From the NCBI RefSeq assembly GCF_026340675.1, contig NZ_JAPEOX010000001.1:6262001-6326000 (forward strand): DNA of 64,000 nt. Reading direction: 5' to 3'. The DNA comes from Streptomyces sp. NBC_01264 (GTDB lineage: Bacteria > Actinomycetota > Actinomycetes > Streptomycetales > Streptomycetaceae). Below are positions 6,962 to 15,834 of this stretch, piece by piece (the first letter of the stretch is position 1; the number at the start of each line of letters is the position of its first letter). The notes beneath the pieces are model-generated. The model was not told where the DNA came from. It ran no database searches and was given only the letters and a program-made list of their open reading frames with translations. A program made the translations under genes and the position numbers.

Positions 6962-8395
6962 ATGTCCGACAGCCAGCAGACCGATCCGGCGGCGGATCCG
7001 GTCCCCGCCCTCCTGCCCCGGTGGTGGAGCCGGCCCGCGGTGACCGCCGGGGCGCACGAGGCCTCCGTACCGCCGCCGCGGGCGGCCGAGTCGCCAGCGG
7101 ACCCGGATCCGGTGGCAGCGCAGGGCCCGGCCCCCGCACCGGTGCCCCAGTGGTGGAGCCGGCCCGCGCAGCCGGTCGCCGCGCACGAGGAACCCGTACC
7201 GCCCCCGCCGAGCGACGCGCAGGCGGACCCGGAGCCGCGGTACGACCCGTGGGGTGCGCGGCCGCTCCAGCCGGTGGACCACGGCCGGGAGGGCTCCCGC
7301 CGGCTGCGGCTGCGCCAGGGCATCCTCATCGGCCTCGGCATCGCCCTCCTGGCCGGCGGCATCGGCGGTTACGCCGGAGTCCTCGCCGAGCGGCAGGCCG
7401 GCACCCGGCTCGAACTCCCGCAGGCGGCCCCCGCCGACCGCGGCCGGGCTCCCGACAGCGTGGCCGGGATCGCCGCCACCGCACTGCCCGGTGTGGTCAC
7501 CCTGCACGTCAACGGCGCGGAGAGCAGTTCGACCGGCACCGGCTTCGTCCTCGACGGGCAGGGCCACATCCTCACCAACAACCACGTGGTCAACGGGGCC
7601 CGGACCATAACGGTCACCTTCAGCACCGGTGAGAGCGTCCCCGCCGAGCTGGTCGGCGGCGACACCGGCTACGACCTGGCCGTCGTCAAGGTCGAAGGGG
7701 TACGGGGCCTGCGCCCGCTCGCGCTCGGCAACTCCGAGAACGTCCAGGTCGGTGACCCGGTGGTGGCCATCGGGGCCCCCTTCGACCTCTCCAACACGGT
7801 GACCGCCGGAATCATCAGCGCCACCGGCCGCCCCATCACCGCCGGGGGAGACAAGGGCGACGGCAGCGACGTCAGTTACGTCGACGCCCTCCAGACCGAC
7901 GCCCCCATCAACCCCGGCAACTCCGGCGGACCGCTCCTCGACGCCCGGGCCCAGGTCATCGGCATCAACAGCGCCATCCGCGGGGGCGACGGCGGGGACA
8001 GCTCCGGGCAGCAGCGCGGCAGCATCGGTCTCGGCTTCGCCATCCCGGTGAACCAGGGCAAGCGCGTCGCCGAGGAGCTGATGCGCACCGGCCGCGCCAC
8101 CCATCCCGTCATCGGCGTCACCCTGGACATGGAGTACTCCGGCGACGGGGCCCGGGTCGGGGAGAAGGGCGAGGGCGGGAAGCCGGCGGTCACCGCGGGC
8201 GGGCCCGGAGCCCGCGCGGGGATCCGGCCGGGCGACGTGATCACGAAGGTCGACGGCGTACGAGTGCACGGCGGCGACGAGCTCGTGATCAAGATCCGGG
8301 CCCACCGGCCGGGCGACCGGCTCACCCTCACCGTGCTGCGCGAGGGCAGGGAGCGCACGCTGGAAGTGGTCCTCGGCTCGGCGAACGGTTCGTGA
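6962..8395 (+). CDS. htrA: HtrA/DegP-like membrane serine protease with PDZ domain
   Basis: 477 residues. A Pro-rich cytoplasmic N-terminus contains two copies of a WWSRPA segment (near residues 21 and 64). One membrane helix follows at about 119-140 (ILIGLGIALLAGGIGGYAG). The trypsin-like domain has the triad H208 (TNNHVV), D238 (GYDLAVV) and S321 (NPGNSGGPL). A C-terminal PDZ domain (GARAGIRPGDVITKVDGV) recognises exposed C-termini. It degrades misfolded envelope proteins, and its place behind sigE-rseA matches HtrA of M. tuberculosis (Rv1223). The 164-bp gap from the anti-sigma gene suggests either read-through or its own promoter. Confidence 0.93.
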   Translation: MSDSQQTDPAADPVPALLPRWWSRPAVTAGAHEASVPPPRAAESPADPDPVAAQGPAPAPVPQWWSRPAQPVAAHEEPVPPPPSDAQADPEPRYDPWGARPLQPVDHGREGSRRLRLRQGILIGLGIALLAGGIGGYAGVLAERQAGTRLELPQAAPADRGRAPDSVAGIAATALPGVVTLHVNGAESSSTGTGFVLDGQGHILTNNHVVNGARTITVTFSTGESVPAELVGGDTGYDLAVVKVEGVRGLRPLALGNSENVQVGDPVVAIGAPFDLSNTVTAGIISATGRPITAGGDKGDGSDVSYVDALQTDAPINPGNSGGPLLDARAQVIGINSAIRGGDGGDSSGQQRGSIGLGFAIPVNQGKRVAEELMRTGRATHPVIGVTLDMEYSGDGARVGEKGEGGKPAVTAGGPGARAGIRPGDVITKVDGVRVHGGDELVIKIRAHRPGDRLTLTVLREGRERTLEVVLGSANGS

Positions 8396-8513
8396 CGGCC
8401 GGGTGAAAGGCGAACCCGTCCGCTAATCAGCCGGTCCTGGTGTATTGGCCTGCGGACCCGGCCGGGTACCGTGTGACAGGCCTGACGTGAAGAGAGCCGA
8501 GGAGCGGGGCAAG

Positions 8514-8963
8514 GTGTTCAACGACATAGGCGCACTCGAGCTGGTCACGATCGTGGTGCTCGCCATTCTCATCTTCGGCCCGGACAAACTGCCCAAGGTC
8601 ATCCAGGACGTCACGGGCGTCATCCGGAAGATCCGCGCGTTCTCGGACAGCGCGAAGCAGGACATCCGCTCCGAGCTCGGGCCGGAGTTCAAGGACTTCG
8701 AGTTCGAGGACCTGAACCCGAAGAACTTCATCCGCAAGCAGCTGACCGAGAACGAGGACCTCAAGGAGATCCGGAGCAGCTTCGATCTCCGCAAGGAACT
8801 CAACGACGTCACCGACGCGGTCAACGGCAAGGAGCCCGAGGCGGTCCCGGCCGCCGACGGCAGCCCCGCCGCCGCCGCGCCGGGCGCCGGGCCGGACATG
8901 GTCAAGAAGCCCGCGACCCCCGCGCAGGAGCAGCTCACGCGCTTCGACGCCGACGCGACCTGA
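8514..8963 (+). CDS. tatB: Sec-independent protein translocase subunit TatB
   Basis: 149 residues from GTG 8514, which follows GAGCGGGG. It begins FNDIGALELVTIVVLAILIF, the single N-terminal membrane helix. The helix is followed by the TatA/B hinge FGPDKLPK and a long amphipathic charged helix, then an Ala/Pro tail. TatB with TatC recognises twin-arginine signal peptides of folded exported proteins. TatB is placed behind htrA in M. tuberculosis too (Rv1224). An earlier in-frame start at 8445 would add 23 hydrophilic residues before the membrane helix and is not expected for this family. Confidence 0.92.
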   Translation: MFNDIGALELVTIVVLAILIFGPDKLPKVIQDVTGVIRKIRAFSDSAKQDIRSELGPEFKDFEFEDLNPKNFIRKQLTENEDLKEIRSSFDLRKELNDVTDAVNGKEPEAVPAADGSPAAAAPGAGPDMVKKPATPAQEQLTRFDADAT

Positions 8964-9097
8964 CGCCACCGGGGACCACGCGCGCGCCCGCCTGCCCGGT
9001 GAACCGCGGTCGGATGGCTATCCTCCTTTGAGTCCGGATCCAGGACGCCCGAGGGGGGTGGGCCGTTCCGGAGCCCACGGAACGAGAGGCCGCTCAG

Positions 9098-9811
9098 ATG
9101 GAGACGACGAGCAGTAGCCGGGTAGGCACGCAGCCCGCCGAGGCACAGACGCCAGCCCCCGCACTGGCAGCAGACCCTCCGCAGTCCCCCGACGCGGCCG
9201 CCCCGCCCGTCCCTGCCGCCCGCCGGGCGGCCGAGGGGTACCTGCGGGCGGACTTCCCCTGGTACGGCCTGGACGGGGCCTTCACCGGCCCCCGCTGGCT
9301 GATGCAGGTCGCCGCCGGCGCGGACGGCAGCGTGGAGCACGGCTCGACCGGTCACGGTGACGAGCCCTCCGCCCGGGGCGAGATCGCCACCGGGGAGAAG
9401 GAGCGCTTCGCGGTGGTCGTCACGGTGGCGAGCAACCCGCTGCGGCGCACCGCCGACGGCACCGGCGTCCTGGAGGCCACCTCGGTCTCCTCGGCGGCCT
9501 GGCTGGCCGGCTCGGGGCTGCTGGCCTACAGCTGGCCGGGGCAGATGGACCACAGCCTGCGCGACGACTGGCTCGACCAGCAGACCGAGGCGGCGTGGGA
9601 GCTCGCGGACGACCTCGGCGGTGAGGACTGGTCGACGCTGTCGCTGCCGGTGGACGGGGAGCCGACGCCGTTCCACTACCGCGAGTCGGAGTTCGGCTGG
9701 GTCCTGGCCGGATCGACCGGGAGCGGGGTGCACCTCGGAGCCTACGGGCGGGGGATGAGCGCCTACGGGATCGGCTTCTCGGTGATCGGCGACCTGGCGG
9801 CGTACGAGTAG
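9098..9811 (+). CDS. Conserved hypothetical protein, actinobacterial
   Basis: 237 residues that I do not recognise. The first 45 residues are Ala/Pro/Ser rich and probably disordered. The rest looks like a compact mixed alpha/beta domain (ERFAVVVTVASNPLRRT, WLAGSGLLAYSWPGQ, FHYRESEFGWVLAGS, GVHLGAYGRGMSAYGIGF). There is no signal peptide and no membrane helix. ATG 9098 follows ACGAGAGG. It is probably a single-gene unit: a promoter-sized gap of 134 bp lies upstream and a two-way terminator downstream. Its position between tatB and mrp fits the set of unnamed proteins found there in other streptomycetes. Confidence 0.75.
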   Translation: METTSSSRVGTQPAEAQTPAPALAADPPQSPDAAAPPVPAARRAAEGYLRADFPWYGLDGAFTGPRWLMQVAAGADGSVEHGSTGHGDEPSARGEIATGEKERFAVVVTVASNPLRRTADGTGVLEATSVSSAAWLAGSGLLAYSWPGQMDHSLRDDWLDQQTEAAWELADDLGGEDWSTLSLPVDGEPTPFHYRESEFGWVLAGSTGSGVHLGAYGRGMSAYGIGFSVIGDLAAYE

Positions 9812-9831
9812 GCCGCACGGGCAAGGACACG

Positions 9832-9880
9832 AAAAGAGGGGGGGCCGGCGAGGAAACATCCTCGTCGGCCCCCCTCTTTT
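9832..9880. terminator. Bidirectional hairpin terminator
   Basis: A long stem (AAAAGAG plus a G run at 9832-9844 and CCGGCGAGGA to 9854) pairs with TCCTCGTCGG plus a C run and CTCTTTT (9859-9880). Flanking A and T tracts make it an intrinsic terminator on both strands. It separates the convergent 9811 stop and the mrp stop at 9887. Confidence 0.9.
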
Positions 9881-9886
9881 CCTACG

Positions 9887-11056
9887 TCAGAACTTGTTGC
9901 GCGGGGTGATGCCCAGGGACATGCCGGCCAGGCCGCGGGCCCGGCCGCCGAGCTTGCCGGCGATGGCGCGCAGGGCCGCGCCGGCGGGGGAGTCGGGGTC
10001 GGACAGGACGACCGGGGTGCCGTCGTCGCCGCCCTCGCGCAGCCGGACGTCGATCGGGATCGAGCCCAGCACCGGCACGTTCGCGCCGATCGTCTTCGTC
10101 AGGCCGTCGGCGACCTTCTGGCCACCGCCGGAGCCGAACACGTCGACCATCTCGTCGCAGTGCGGGCAGGGCAGCCCGGACATGTTCTCGACGACGCCGA
10201 CGATCTTCTGGTGCGTCTGCACGGCGATCGAGCCGGCCCGCTCCGCGACCTCGGCCGCCGCCTGCTGCGGGGTGGTCACGACGAGGATCTCGGCGTTCGG
10301 CACGAGCTGCGCCACGGAGATCGCGATGTCGCCCGTGCCCGGCGGCAGGTCGAGCAGCAGGACGTCCAGGTCGCCCCAGTACACGTCGGCCAGGAACTGC
10401 TGGAGGGCCCGGTGCAGCATCGGACCGCGCCACACCACGGGTGCGTTGCCCGGGGTGAACATGCCGATGGAGATGACCTTCACGCCGTGCGCCGACGGCG
10501 GCATGATCATGTTCTCGACCTGGGTGGGGCGGCCCTCCACGCCGAGCATGCGCGGCACGCTGTGGCCGTAGATGTCGGCGTCGACGACACCGACCTTGAG
10601 GCCGTCGGCCGCCATCGCCGCCGCCAGGTTCACGGTGACCGAGGACTTGCCGACGCCGCCCTTGCCGGAGGCGACCGCGTAGACGCGGGTCAGCGAGCCG
10701 GGCTGGGCGAAGGGGACCTCGCGCTCGGCGGTGCCGCCGCGCAGGGTCGCCGCGAGGTCCTTGCGCTGCTCGTCGCTCATCACGTCCAGCGTGACGGAGA
10801 CCGAGGTGACGCCGGGGACCCGCTGCACGGCCTCGGTGACCAGGTTGGTGATGGTCTCGCGCATGGGGCAGCCCGACACGGTCAGGAACACGGTGACGGC
10901 GACCTCGCCGCCGTCGCCGATCTCCACCGATTTGACCATGCCCAGCTCGGTGATGGGCCGGTGGATCTCGGGGTCGTTCACCGTCGCCAGCGCGTCCAGG
11001 ATCGCGTCCTGCTCGGGCACGGCAGCGGCGGAGGCGGAGCTTGTGTCGGTAGCCAT
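9887..11056 (-). CDS. mrp: Mrp/ApbC-type iron-sulfur cluster carrier ATPase
   Basis: 389 residues. The N-terminal DUF59/MIP18 domain (about 15-95) contains SGCPMRETI. The P-loop NTPase domain has the deviant Walker A SGKGGVGKSS near residue 130, then VGVVDADIYGHSVPRMLG, DLPPGTGD and the cluster-binding CPHC (ENMSGLPCPHC). Such proteins form dimers that carry a [4Fe-4S] cluster to apo-enzymes in the cytoplasm. It is the last gene of a minus-strand set with DUF1003 (gap 42 bp) and the MgtE-N protein, the same order as M. tuberculosis Rv1232c-Rv1229c. A two-way terminator follows. Confidence 0.93.
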   Translation of the reverse strand: MATDTSSASAAAVPEQDAILDALATVNDPEIHRPITELGMVKSVEIGDGGEVAVTVFLTVSGCPMRETITNLVTEAVQRVPGVTSVSVTLDVMSDEQRKDLAATLRGGTAEREVPFAQPGSLTRVYAVASGKGGVGKSSVTVNLAAAMAADGLKVGVVDADIYGHSVPRMLGVEGRPTQVENMIMPPSAHGVKVISIGMFTPGNAPVVWRGPMLHRALQQFLADVYWGDLDVLLLDLPPGTGDIAISVAQLVPNAEILVVTTPQQAAAEVAERAGSIAVQTHQKIVGVVENMSGLPCPHCDEMVDVFGSGGGQKVADGLTKTIGANVPVLGSIPIDVRLREGGDDGTPVVLSDPDSPAGAALRAIAGKLGGRARGLAGMSLGITPRNKF

Positions 11057-11098
11057 GCCCCGATGGTACGGCTCGGTGGCGGGCCTCAGGAAAGCCCG

Positions 11099-11797
11099 CT
11101 AGCGGTCGCCTTCGTCACTCTCCGCGGGGAATAGCCGCCGCTCGTCCATCTCCTTGATCAGATCCTGGAACTCGGACCGGATCCAGTCGCGCGTGGCGAC
11201 CTCGCCCAGACCCATCCGCAGGGCCGCGATCTCCCGGGTCAGGTACTCGGTGTCGGCGAGCGAGCGCTCGTTCTGCTTGCGGTCCTGCTCCAGGTTGACC
11301 CGGTCCCGGTCGTCCTGGCGGTTCTGCGCCAGCAGGATCAGCGGGGCCGCGTAGGAGGCCTGGAGCGAGAGCATCAGGGTCAGGAAGATGAAGGGGTACT
11401 GGTCGAAGCGCACGTTCACCGGGGCGAAGATGTTCCACAGCACCCAGATGATGATGACGACGGTCATCCAGACGATGAACCGGCCGGTGCCGAGGAACCG
11501 GGCGACCCGCTCCGAGAGCCGCCCGAAGGCCTCCGGGTCGTACTCGGGCAGCAGCCGGCGCCGGGCCGGGCGCGGCAGGTCGAGCCGGGTGCGCGAGCGC
11601 GTCAGCGCGCTCGCCCCCGACGACTGGCCCGCCTTCGCCCGCTCGCCGCGCTCGAAGGAGGAACGTTCCGCCCGCTCCGCGGCGGCCTCCGCCAACCCGT
11701 GCTCGCGGGCCTGCGCCCGCGCCTGCTCGCGCCGCTCCCGGATCTGCTCCTTGCGCCGCTCGCGCGGCTGCTCGCCGCGCCCCCGCTCAGTCCCCAC
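11099..11797 (-). CDS. DUF1003 integral membrane protein
   Basis: 232 residues. A very charged Arg/Glu-rich N-terminus (about 1-75, likely helical) precedes the DUF1003 core. Two membrane helices are near 108-126 (IVWMTVVIIIWVLWNIF) and 135-158 (YPFIFLTLMLSLQASYAAPLILL). A long charged coiled tail follows with AQNRQDDRDR and a helix ending in WIRSEFQDLIKEM. The in-frame GTG at 11797 is preferred over GTG 11815 because GGAAGGAG lies 6 bp before it. It overlaps the upstream MgtE-N gene by 11 bp, so the two are translationally coupled. Function unknown; possibly a membrane partner for the soluble CBS protein. Confidence 0.85.
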   Translation of the reverse strand: MGTERGRGEQPRERRKEQIRERREQARAQAREHGLAEAAAERAERSSFERGERAKAGQSSGASALTRSRTRLDLPRPARRRLLPEYDPEAFGRLSERVARFLGTGRFIVWMTVVIIIWVLWNIFAPVNVRFDQYPFIFLTLMLSLQASYAAPLILLAQNRQDDRDRVNLEQDRKQNERSLADTEYLTREIAALRMGLGEVATRDWIRSEFQDLIKEMDERRLFPAESDEGDR

Positions 11798-13094
11798 GGA
11801 GGGCTCCTTCCGCACGCTCGGAATCCTCGGGACCCCCGGGGCCCTCCGAATGGAAGTCCGTCTCCCGCCAGTCGTCCGGCAGCAGGTGGTCCAGTACGTC
11901 GTCCACGGTGACCGCGCCCAGCAGCGAGCCGCTTTCGTCGACCACCGGGACCGCGACCATGTTGTACGCGGCCAGGTAGCTGGTGACCACCGGCAGCGAG
12001 GAGTCCGGCCGCAGCGGCGCCAGCCCCGTGTCCACGATCGAGCTGACCAGGGTGAACGGCGGATCGCGCAGCAGCCGCTGGAAGTGCACCGTGCCCAGGT
12101 ACTTGCCCGTCGGCGTCTCGTCCGGCGGCCGGCACACGTACACCTGCGCCGCCAGCGCCGGCGACAGGTCCGACTGCCGTACGCGGGCCAGCGCGTCGGC
12201 GACCGTCGCGTCGGGCCGCAGCACGATCGGCTCCGTGGTCATCAGACCGCCCGCGGTGTTCTCCTCGTACGACAGCAGGCGTCGCACGTCGGCGGCGTCG
12301 TCCGGCCGCATCAGCGTCAGCAGCCGTTCCTTGTCGTCCTCCGGCAGCTCCGAGAGCAGGTCGGCCGCGTCGTCCGGGTCCATCGCCTCCAGGACGTCGG
12401 CCGCGCGCTCCTCCTTCAGCTTCCCGAGGATCTCCACCTGCTCGTCCTCGGGCAGCTCCTCCATGACGTCCGCGAGCCGGTCGTCGTCCAGCGCGCTCGC
12501 CACCTCGGCACGCCGCTTCGGCGTCAGGTGGTGCAGGACGTTCGCCACGTCCGCGGGGCGCATCTGCTCGAAGGTGGCGACCAGGTTCTCGGCGCCCTGC
12601 CCGTGCTCCTCCAGCGAGAAGCCCGTCACGGCCGACCACTCCACGGTCAGGGTCTCGCCGCGCCGCCGCAGCGCACCCGACTTGCCCTTCCGTACGAAGA
12701 TCCGGTCGATCTCCCAGTCGCGCCGGGCCGGCAGCTGCTGGATGGCCACGTCCAGGACGGTGACCTCCTCGTCGTCCGCGACCAGGCGCACCCGCCGGTC
12801 CAGCAGCTCGCCGAGGATCAGCCGCTCGGTGGGACGCTGCTCGAAGCGCCGCATGTTGACCACGCCGGTGGTGATCACCTGGCCGGACTCGACGCCCGTC
12901 ACCCGGGTCATGGGCAGGAAGATCCGCCGCCGGCTGACCACCTCGACCACCAGGCCGAGCAGCCGGGGCGGCCGGCCGCCCACGCGCAGCATCGCGACGA
13001 GGTCGCGGACCCGGCCCACCTGGTCGCCGTTGGGGTCGAAGACGGGCACACCCGACAGATGCGAGACGAAGATCCGTGGGGCGCCTGCCGCCAT
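11787..13094 (-). CDS. Soluble MgtE-N/CBS protein without transporter domain
   Basis: 435 residues, the same length as I recall for M. tuberculosis Rv1232c. The N-terminus has two PRC-barrel-like stretches (SGVPVFDPNGDQVGRVRD and a second near residue 85). The MgtE N-terminal superhelix has repeats VMEELPEDEQVEILGKL and LLSELPEDDKERLL, and a CBS pair follows (TTEPIVLRPDATVADAL; VPVVDESGSLLGAVTVDDVL). The membrane part of MgtE magnesium channels is absent: no hydrophobic helix is seen. In MgtE these domains sense Mg2+, so a sensing or gating role for a separate membrane protein is plausible. ATG 13094 follows GGAGG 8 bp upstream. Confidence 0.9.
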   Translation of the reverse strand: MAAGAPRIFVSHLSGVPVFDPNGDQVGRVRDLVAMLRVGGRPPRLLGLVVEVVSRRRIFLPMTRVTGVESGQVITTGVVNMRRFEQRPTERLILGELLDRRVRLVADDEEVTVLDVAIQQLPARRDWEIDRIFVRKGKSGALRRRGETLTVEWSAVTGFSLEEHGQGAENLVATFEQMRPADVANVLHHLTPKRRAEVASALDDDRLADVMEELPEDEQVEILGKLKEERAADVLEAMDPDDAADLLSELPEDDKERLLTLMRPDDAADVRRLLSYEENTAGGLMTTEPIVLRPDATVADALARVRQSDLSPALAAQVYVCRPPDETPTGKYLGTVHFQRLLRDPPFTLVSSIVDTGLAPLRPDSSLPVVTSYLAAYNMVAVPVVDESGSLLGAVTVDDVLDHLLPDDWRETDFHSEGPGGPEDSERAEGALRGD

Positions 13095-13340
13095 CCGAGC
13101 GCCTCCTACGAGCTGCGTCATCCGTCGATCACCGGTACTGCCGTCCCTCAGGTTAGCCCGTACCGCACCCAACCTCCTGGTGGGGCCGTCCGCCCGGGCC
13201 TGCCCCGGGCATCGGCGCCGTGCCCGCGCGACCTCCGCACGCGCGTCCCCACGGGCTGCGCCCGGGTGCCGCGCCGGGGCCCGCGTACGGGCGGGTACGC
13301 TGCCAGCTGCTCGCCGACGCAACGAGAGGGGCACCCACCC

Positions 13341-14123
13341 GTGACCGCCTATTTCCCCGCCCCGCGGCTGCGCCGGGCCGCCTTCGTCAGCGCCCTGTGC
13401 GCGGGCCTGGCCGTCGTAGGCACGGGGTGCGGAGCGGACCCCGACGAGGGGACGAACGGCGTCGGGAAGCTGTCCGCCGACCAGATCGAGGACAAGGCGA
13501 AGACGGCCGTCACCGGGGCGCAGTCGGTCCACCTCTCCGGCACGCTCGTCAGCGGGGGCAAGTCCTTCACCCTGGACATGCGGCTCGGGGCGGACGGCGG
13601 CTCCGGCGAGGTGAAGGCCCAGGACGACACCACCTTCCAGCTGCTGCGGGTGGGGGAGCAGCTCTACCTCAAGGCGGGCGCCGCGTTCTGGGGCCAGTCC
13701 GAGGCGGCGGGCAAGCTCGGCGACAAGTTCGTCAAGGTGCCCGAGGCGGACCCCTCGTACAAGCAGTTCCGCGGGTTCACCGACATGCAGGTCATGCTCG
13801 ACGGGCTGCTCGGCCTCGACGGGAAGCTGACCAAGGGCGAGGACTACACCAAGGTCGGGCTCACCCGGGCCGTCCAGGTCTCGGCGGACAAGGGCAAGGG
13901 CGGCAAGCTCTCGGTCTCCCTGGAGGGCACCCCCTACCCGCTCCTCATGGAACGCGCGGGCGGCGCCGGACGGGTGACCCTGGCGGAATGGGGCGCGCCC
14001 GTCGAGCTCACCGCGCCCGCGCCGGACCAGACGGTGGACTACGGCTCCGAGCTGCCCACGACCAAGGAACAGGAGGGCGGCTCCGGCCAAGGCTCCGGCC
14101 AGGGTGCCAACCCGCAGGGCTAG
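13341..14123 (+). CDS. Secreted lipoprotein, LppX/LprAFG-like
   Basis: 260 residues from GTG 13341, with GAGAGGGG upstream. The signal peptide has basic residues RLRR, a hydrophobic core and a probable lipidated Cys30 (VVGTGC), although the -3 residue is Gly rather than Leu or Val. The mature part has the LppX/LprAFG-type repeating beta layout (SVHLSGTLVSGGKSFTLDMR, FQLLRVGEQLYLKAG, KFVKVPEADPSY) and a Gly/Gln/Ser tail. Family members form a beta half-barrel that holds lipids. It is divergent from the MgtE-N operon, with a TACGCT -10-like hexamer near 13296. Confidence 0.8.
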   Translation: MTAYFPAPRLRRAAFVSALCAGLAVVGTGCGADPDEGTNGVGKLSADQIEDKAKTAVTGAQSVHLSGTLVSGGKSFTLDMRLGADGGSGEVKAQDDTTFQLLRVGEQLYLKAGAAFWGQSEAAGKLGDKFVKVPEADPSYKQFRGFTDMQVMLDGLLGLDGKLTKGEDYTKVGLTRAVQVSADKGKGGKLSVSLEGTPYPLLMERAGGAGRVTLAEWGAPVELTAPAPDQTVDYGSELPTTKEQEGGSGQGSGQGANPQG

Positions 14124-14162
14124 GCCGTCTCTTTCGGAACTTGCCGGGCCCGCCGCACGTCC

Positions 14163-14678
14163 CTAGCGGGCGGCCTTCTTCTTCCGCTTCAGCAGCAGCT
14201 TCGGCAGACCGGCCGGGATCGGCTGCCGGGTCGTCGCCGGGGAGCCCAACGGAGCCGCCGCCAGCGAACCCTCGGGCAGGGCCGCCCGGACCGACTCCGG
14301 CTCCAGGCGCAGCAGCCGGCACTCCCGCGCCCAGCGTTCGGTCATCTCGGCGGAGTCGGGCGCGTTGAGCCGCTTGCCCTTGAGCTCGGCCACCGCGGCC
14401 TCCCACGGCTCGCTGCCGGGCACGAGCTCCCGTACGGTCGCCGTCCACGCGACGAGCCGGCCGCCCTTGTCCTTGCTGCGCACGGTCACCTCCGCCGCCG
14501 CGCCGTCCGCGAGCCCCGGGAACGGCTGCTCCCCGGGCCCGTCGCCGAGCACGTGCGCCGCGCCGTCCACCCAGGCGTGCCACAGGCCGCGGTCCGCCCC
14601 GGAGCCGCGGACCCAGATGAGGCCGGACTTCTTGGTGGCCTCCTCGACGAGGGCCAGATCGAGCGCGCTGAGAGTCAT
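14163..14678 (-). CDS. Conserved hypothetical protein, possibly flavin/PNPOx-like
   Basis: 171 residues from ATG 14678; a GTG two codons upstream is also possible. The N-terminus (LALVEEATKKSGLIWVRGSG, then ALWHAWVDGAAHVLGDG in spirit) has the beta-strand rhythm of split-barrel proteins. The tail is basic (LPKLLLKRKKKAAR). No catalytic motif is recognised. There is no ribosome site. A TACCCT hexamer 7 bp before the ATG suggests a leaderless message. The gene ends 39 bp from the convergent lipoprotein gene. Confidence 0.7.
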   Translation of the reverse strand: MTLSALDLALVEEATKKSGLIWVRGSGADRGLWHAWVDGAAHVLGDGPGEQPFPGLADGAAAEVTVRSKDKGGRLVAWTATVRELVPGSEPWEAAVAELKGKRLNAPDSAEMTERWARECRLLRLEPESVRAALPEGSLAAAPLGSPATTRQPIPAGLPKLLLKRKKKAAR

Positions 14679-14709
14679 GCGCACAGGGTAGCCAGCGCCC
14701 CCCGGCCCC

Positions 14710-15834
14710 TCACAGCCAGCCGTGGCGGCGCAGGGCCCGGTGGATGGTGAAGCAGGTCCCCGCGATGGTGGCCATCACCATCGGATAGCCGTAGCGCCAC
14801 TGGAGCTCCGGCATGTGCTCGAAGTTCATCCCGTACACCCCGCAGATCATCGTGGGCACGGCGATGATCGCCGCCCAGGAGGTGATCTTGCGCATGTCCT
14901 CGTTCTGCGCGACGGTCGCCTGCGCCAGGTTGGCCTGGAGGATGGAGTTCAGCAGCTCGTCGAAGCCGACGACCTGCTCGTGCACCCGGGCCAGGTGGTC
15001 GGCGACGTCGCGGAAGTACTTCTGGATGTCGGGCTCCACCAGCCGCATCGGGCGCTCGCTGAGCAGCTCCATGGGGCGCAGCAGCGGGGAGACGGCCCGC
15101 TTGAACTCCAGCACCTCGCGCTTGAGCTGGTAGATCCGGCCCGCGTCTCCGCCGCGCGCACTGCCCTTGGCGGGGGCGGCGAAGACCGCGCTCTCCACCT
15201 CGTCGATGTCGTCCTGCACGGCCGCGGCGACGGCGATGTACCCGTCGACCACGTGGTCCGCGAGGGAGTGCAGGACGGCGGAGGGGCCCTTGGCGAGGAG
15301 CGCCGGGTCGTCCTGGAGGCGGTGGCGCAGGCCCTTGAGGGAGCCGTGGCCGCCGTGCCGGACGGTGATGACGAAGTCGGGGCCGGTGAAGCACATCACC
15401 TCGCCGGTCTCCACCACCTCGCTGGTGGCGGTGAGTTCGGCGTGCTCGACGTAGTGGATCGTCTTGAAGACGGTGAAGAGGGTGTCGTCGTACCGCTCCA
15501 GCTTCGGACGCTGGTGCGCGTGCACCGCGTCCTCCACCGCGAGCGGGTGCAGCCCGAACACGGCGGCGATCCCGGCGAACTCGGCCTCCGTCGGCTCGTG
15601 CAGGCCGATCCACGCGAAACCGCCGTCCTCGCGGACCTCGCGCAGCGCCTCACGGGGCGTCAGGCAGGAGATGCCCCGTGCGCGCCCGGCGCGCCGGCCG
15701 TCGCGGTAGACGGCGCAGTCGACCACCGCGCTGATGGCGGACGGGTCACGGGTGGTGTCGTAGCCGGGCTGGGCCGGGGTGGACCTGCGCAGCGCGGGGC
15801 GGACGGCGGCACGGAGGTAGGGCAGCATCGACAT
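14710..15834 (-). CDS. corA: CorA-like magnesium/cobalt transporter
   Basis: 374 residues. A large cytoplasmic domain (DGGFAWIGLHEPTEAEF, HPLAVEDAVHAHQRPKLERY) is followed by the long stalk helix. The C-terminus has two membrane helices with the signature YGMNFEHMPE after the first (SWAAIIAVPTMICGVYGMN), which forms the Mg2+ selectivity loop of pentameric CorA channels. ATG 15834 was chosen because AAGGAG lies 6 bp upstream; a frame start 21 bp further up lacks this. The gene has a 417-bp upstream gap with a possible long leader, and lies close to the MgtE-N/DUF1003 operon, also magnesium-linked. Confidence 0.95.
   Translation of the reverse strand: MSMLPYLRAAVRPALRRSTPAQPGYDTTRDPSAISAVVDCAVYRDGRRAGRARGISCLTPREALREVREDGGFAWIGLHEPTEAEFAGIAAVFGLHPLAVEDAVHAHQRPKLERYDDTLFTVFKTIHYVEHAELTATSEVVETGEVMCFTGPDFVITVRHGGHGSLKGLRHRLQDDPALLAKGPSAVLHSLADHVVDGYIAVAAAVQDDIDEVESAVFAAPAKGSARGGDAGRIYQLKREVLEFKRAVSPLLRPMELLSERPMRLVEPDIQKYFRDVADHLARVHEQVVGFDELLNSILQANLAQATVAQNEDMRKITSWAAIIAVPTMICGVYGMNFEHMPELQWRYGYPMVMATIAGTCFTIHRALRRHGWL

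Noticed and set aside
13095..14090. N-terminal extension of the MgtE-N/CBS protein
   Set aside because: It is antisense to the lipoprotein gene, and ATG 13094 has a strong ribosome site at the conserved domain start.
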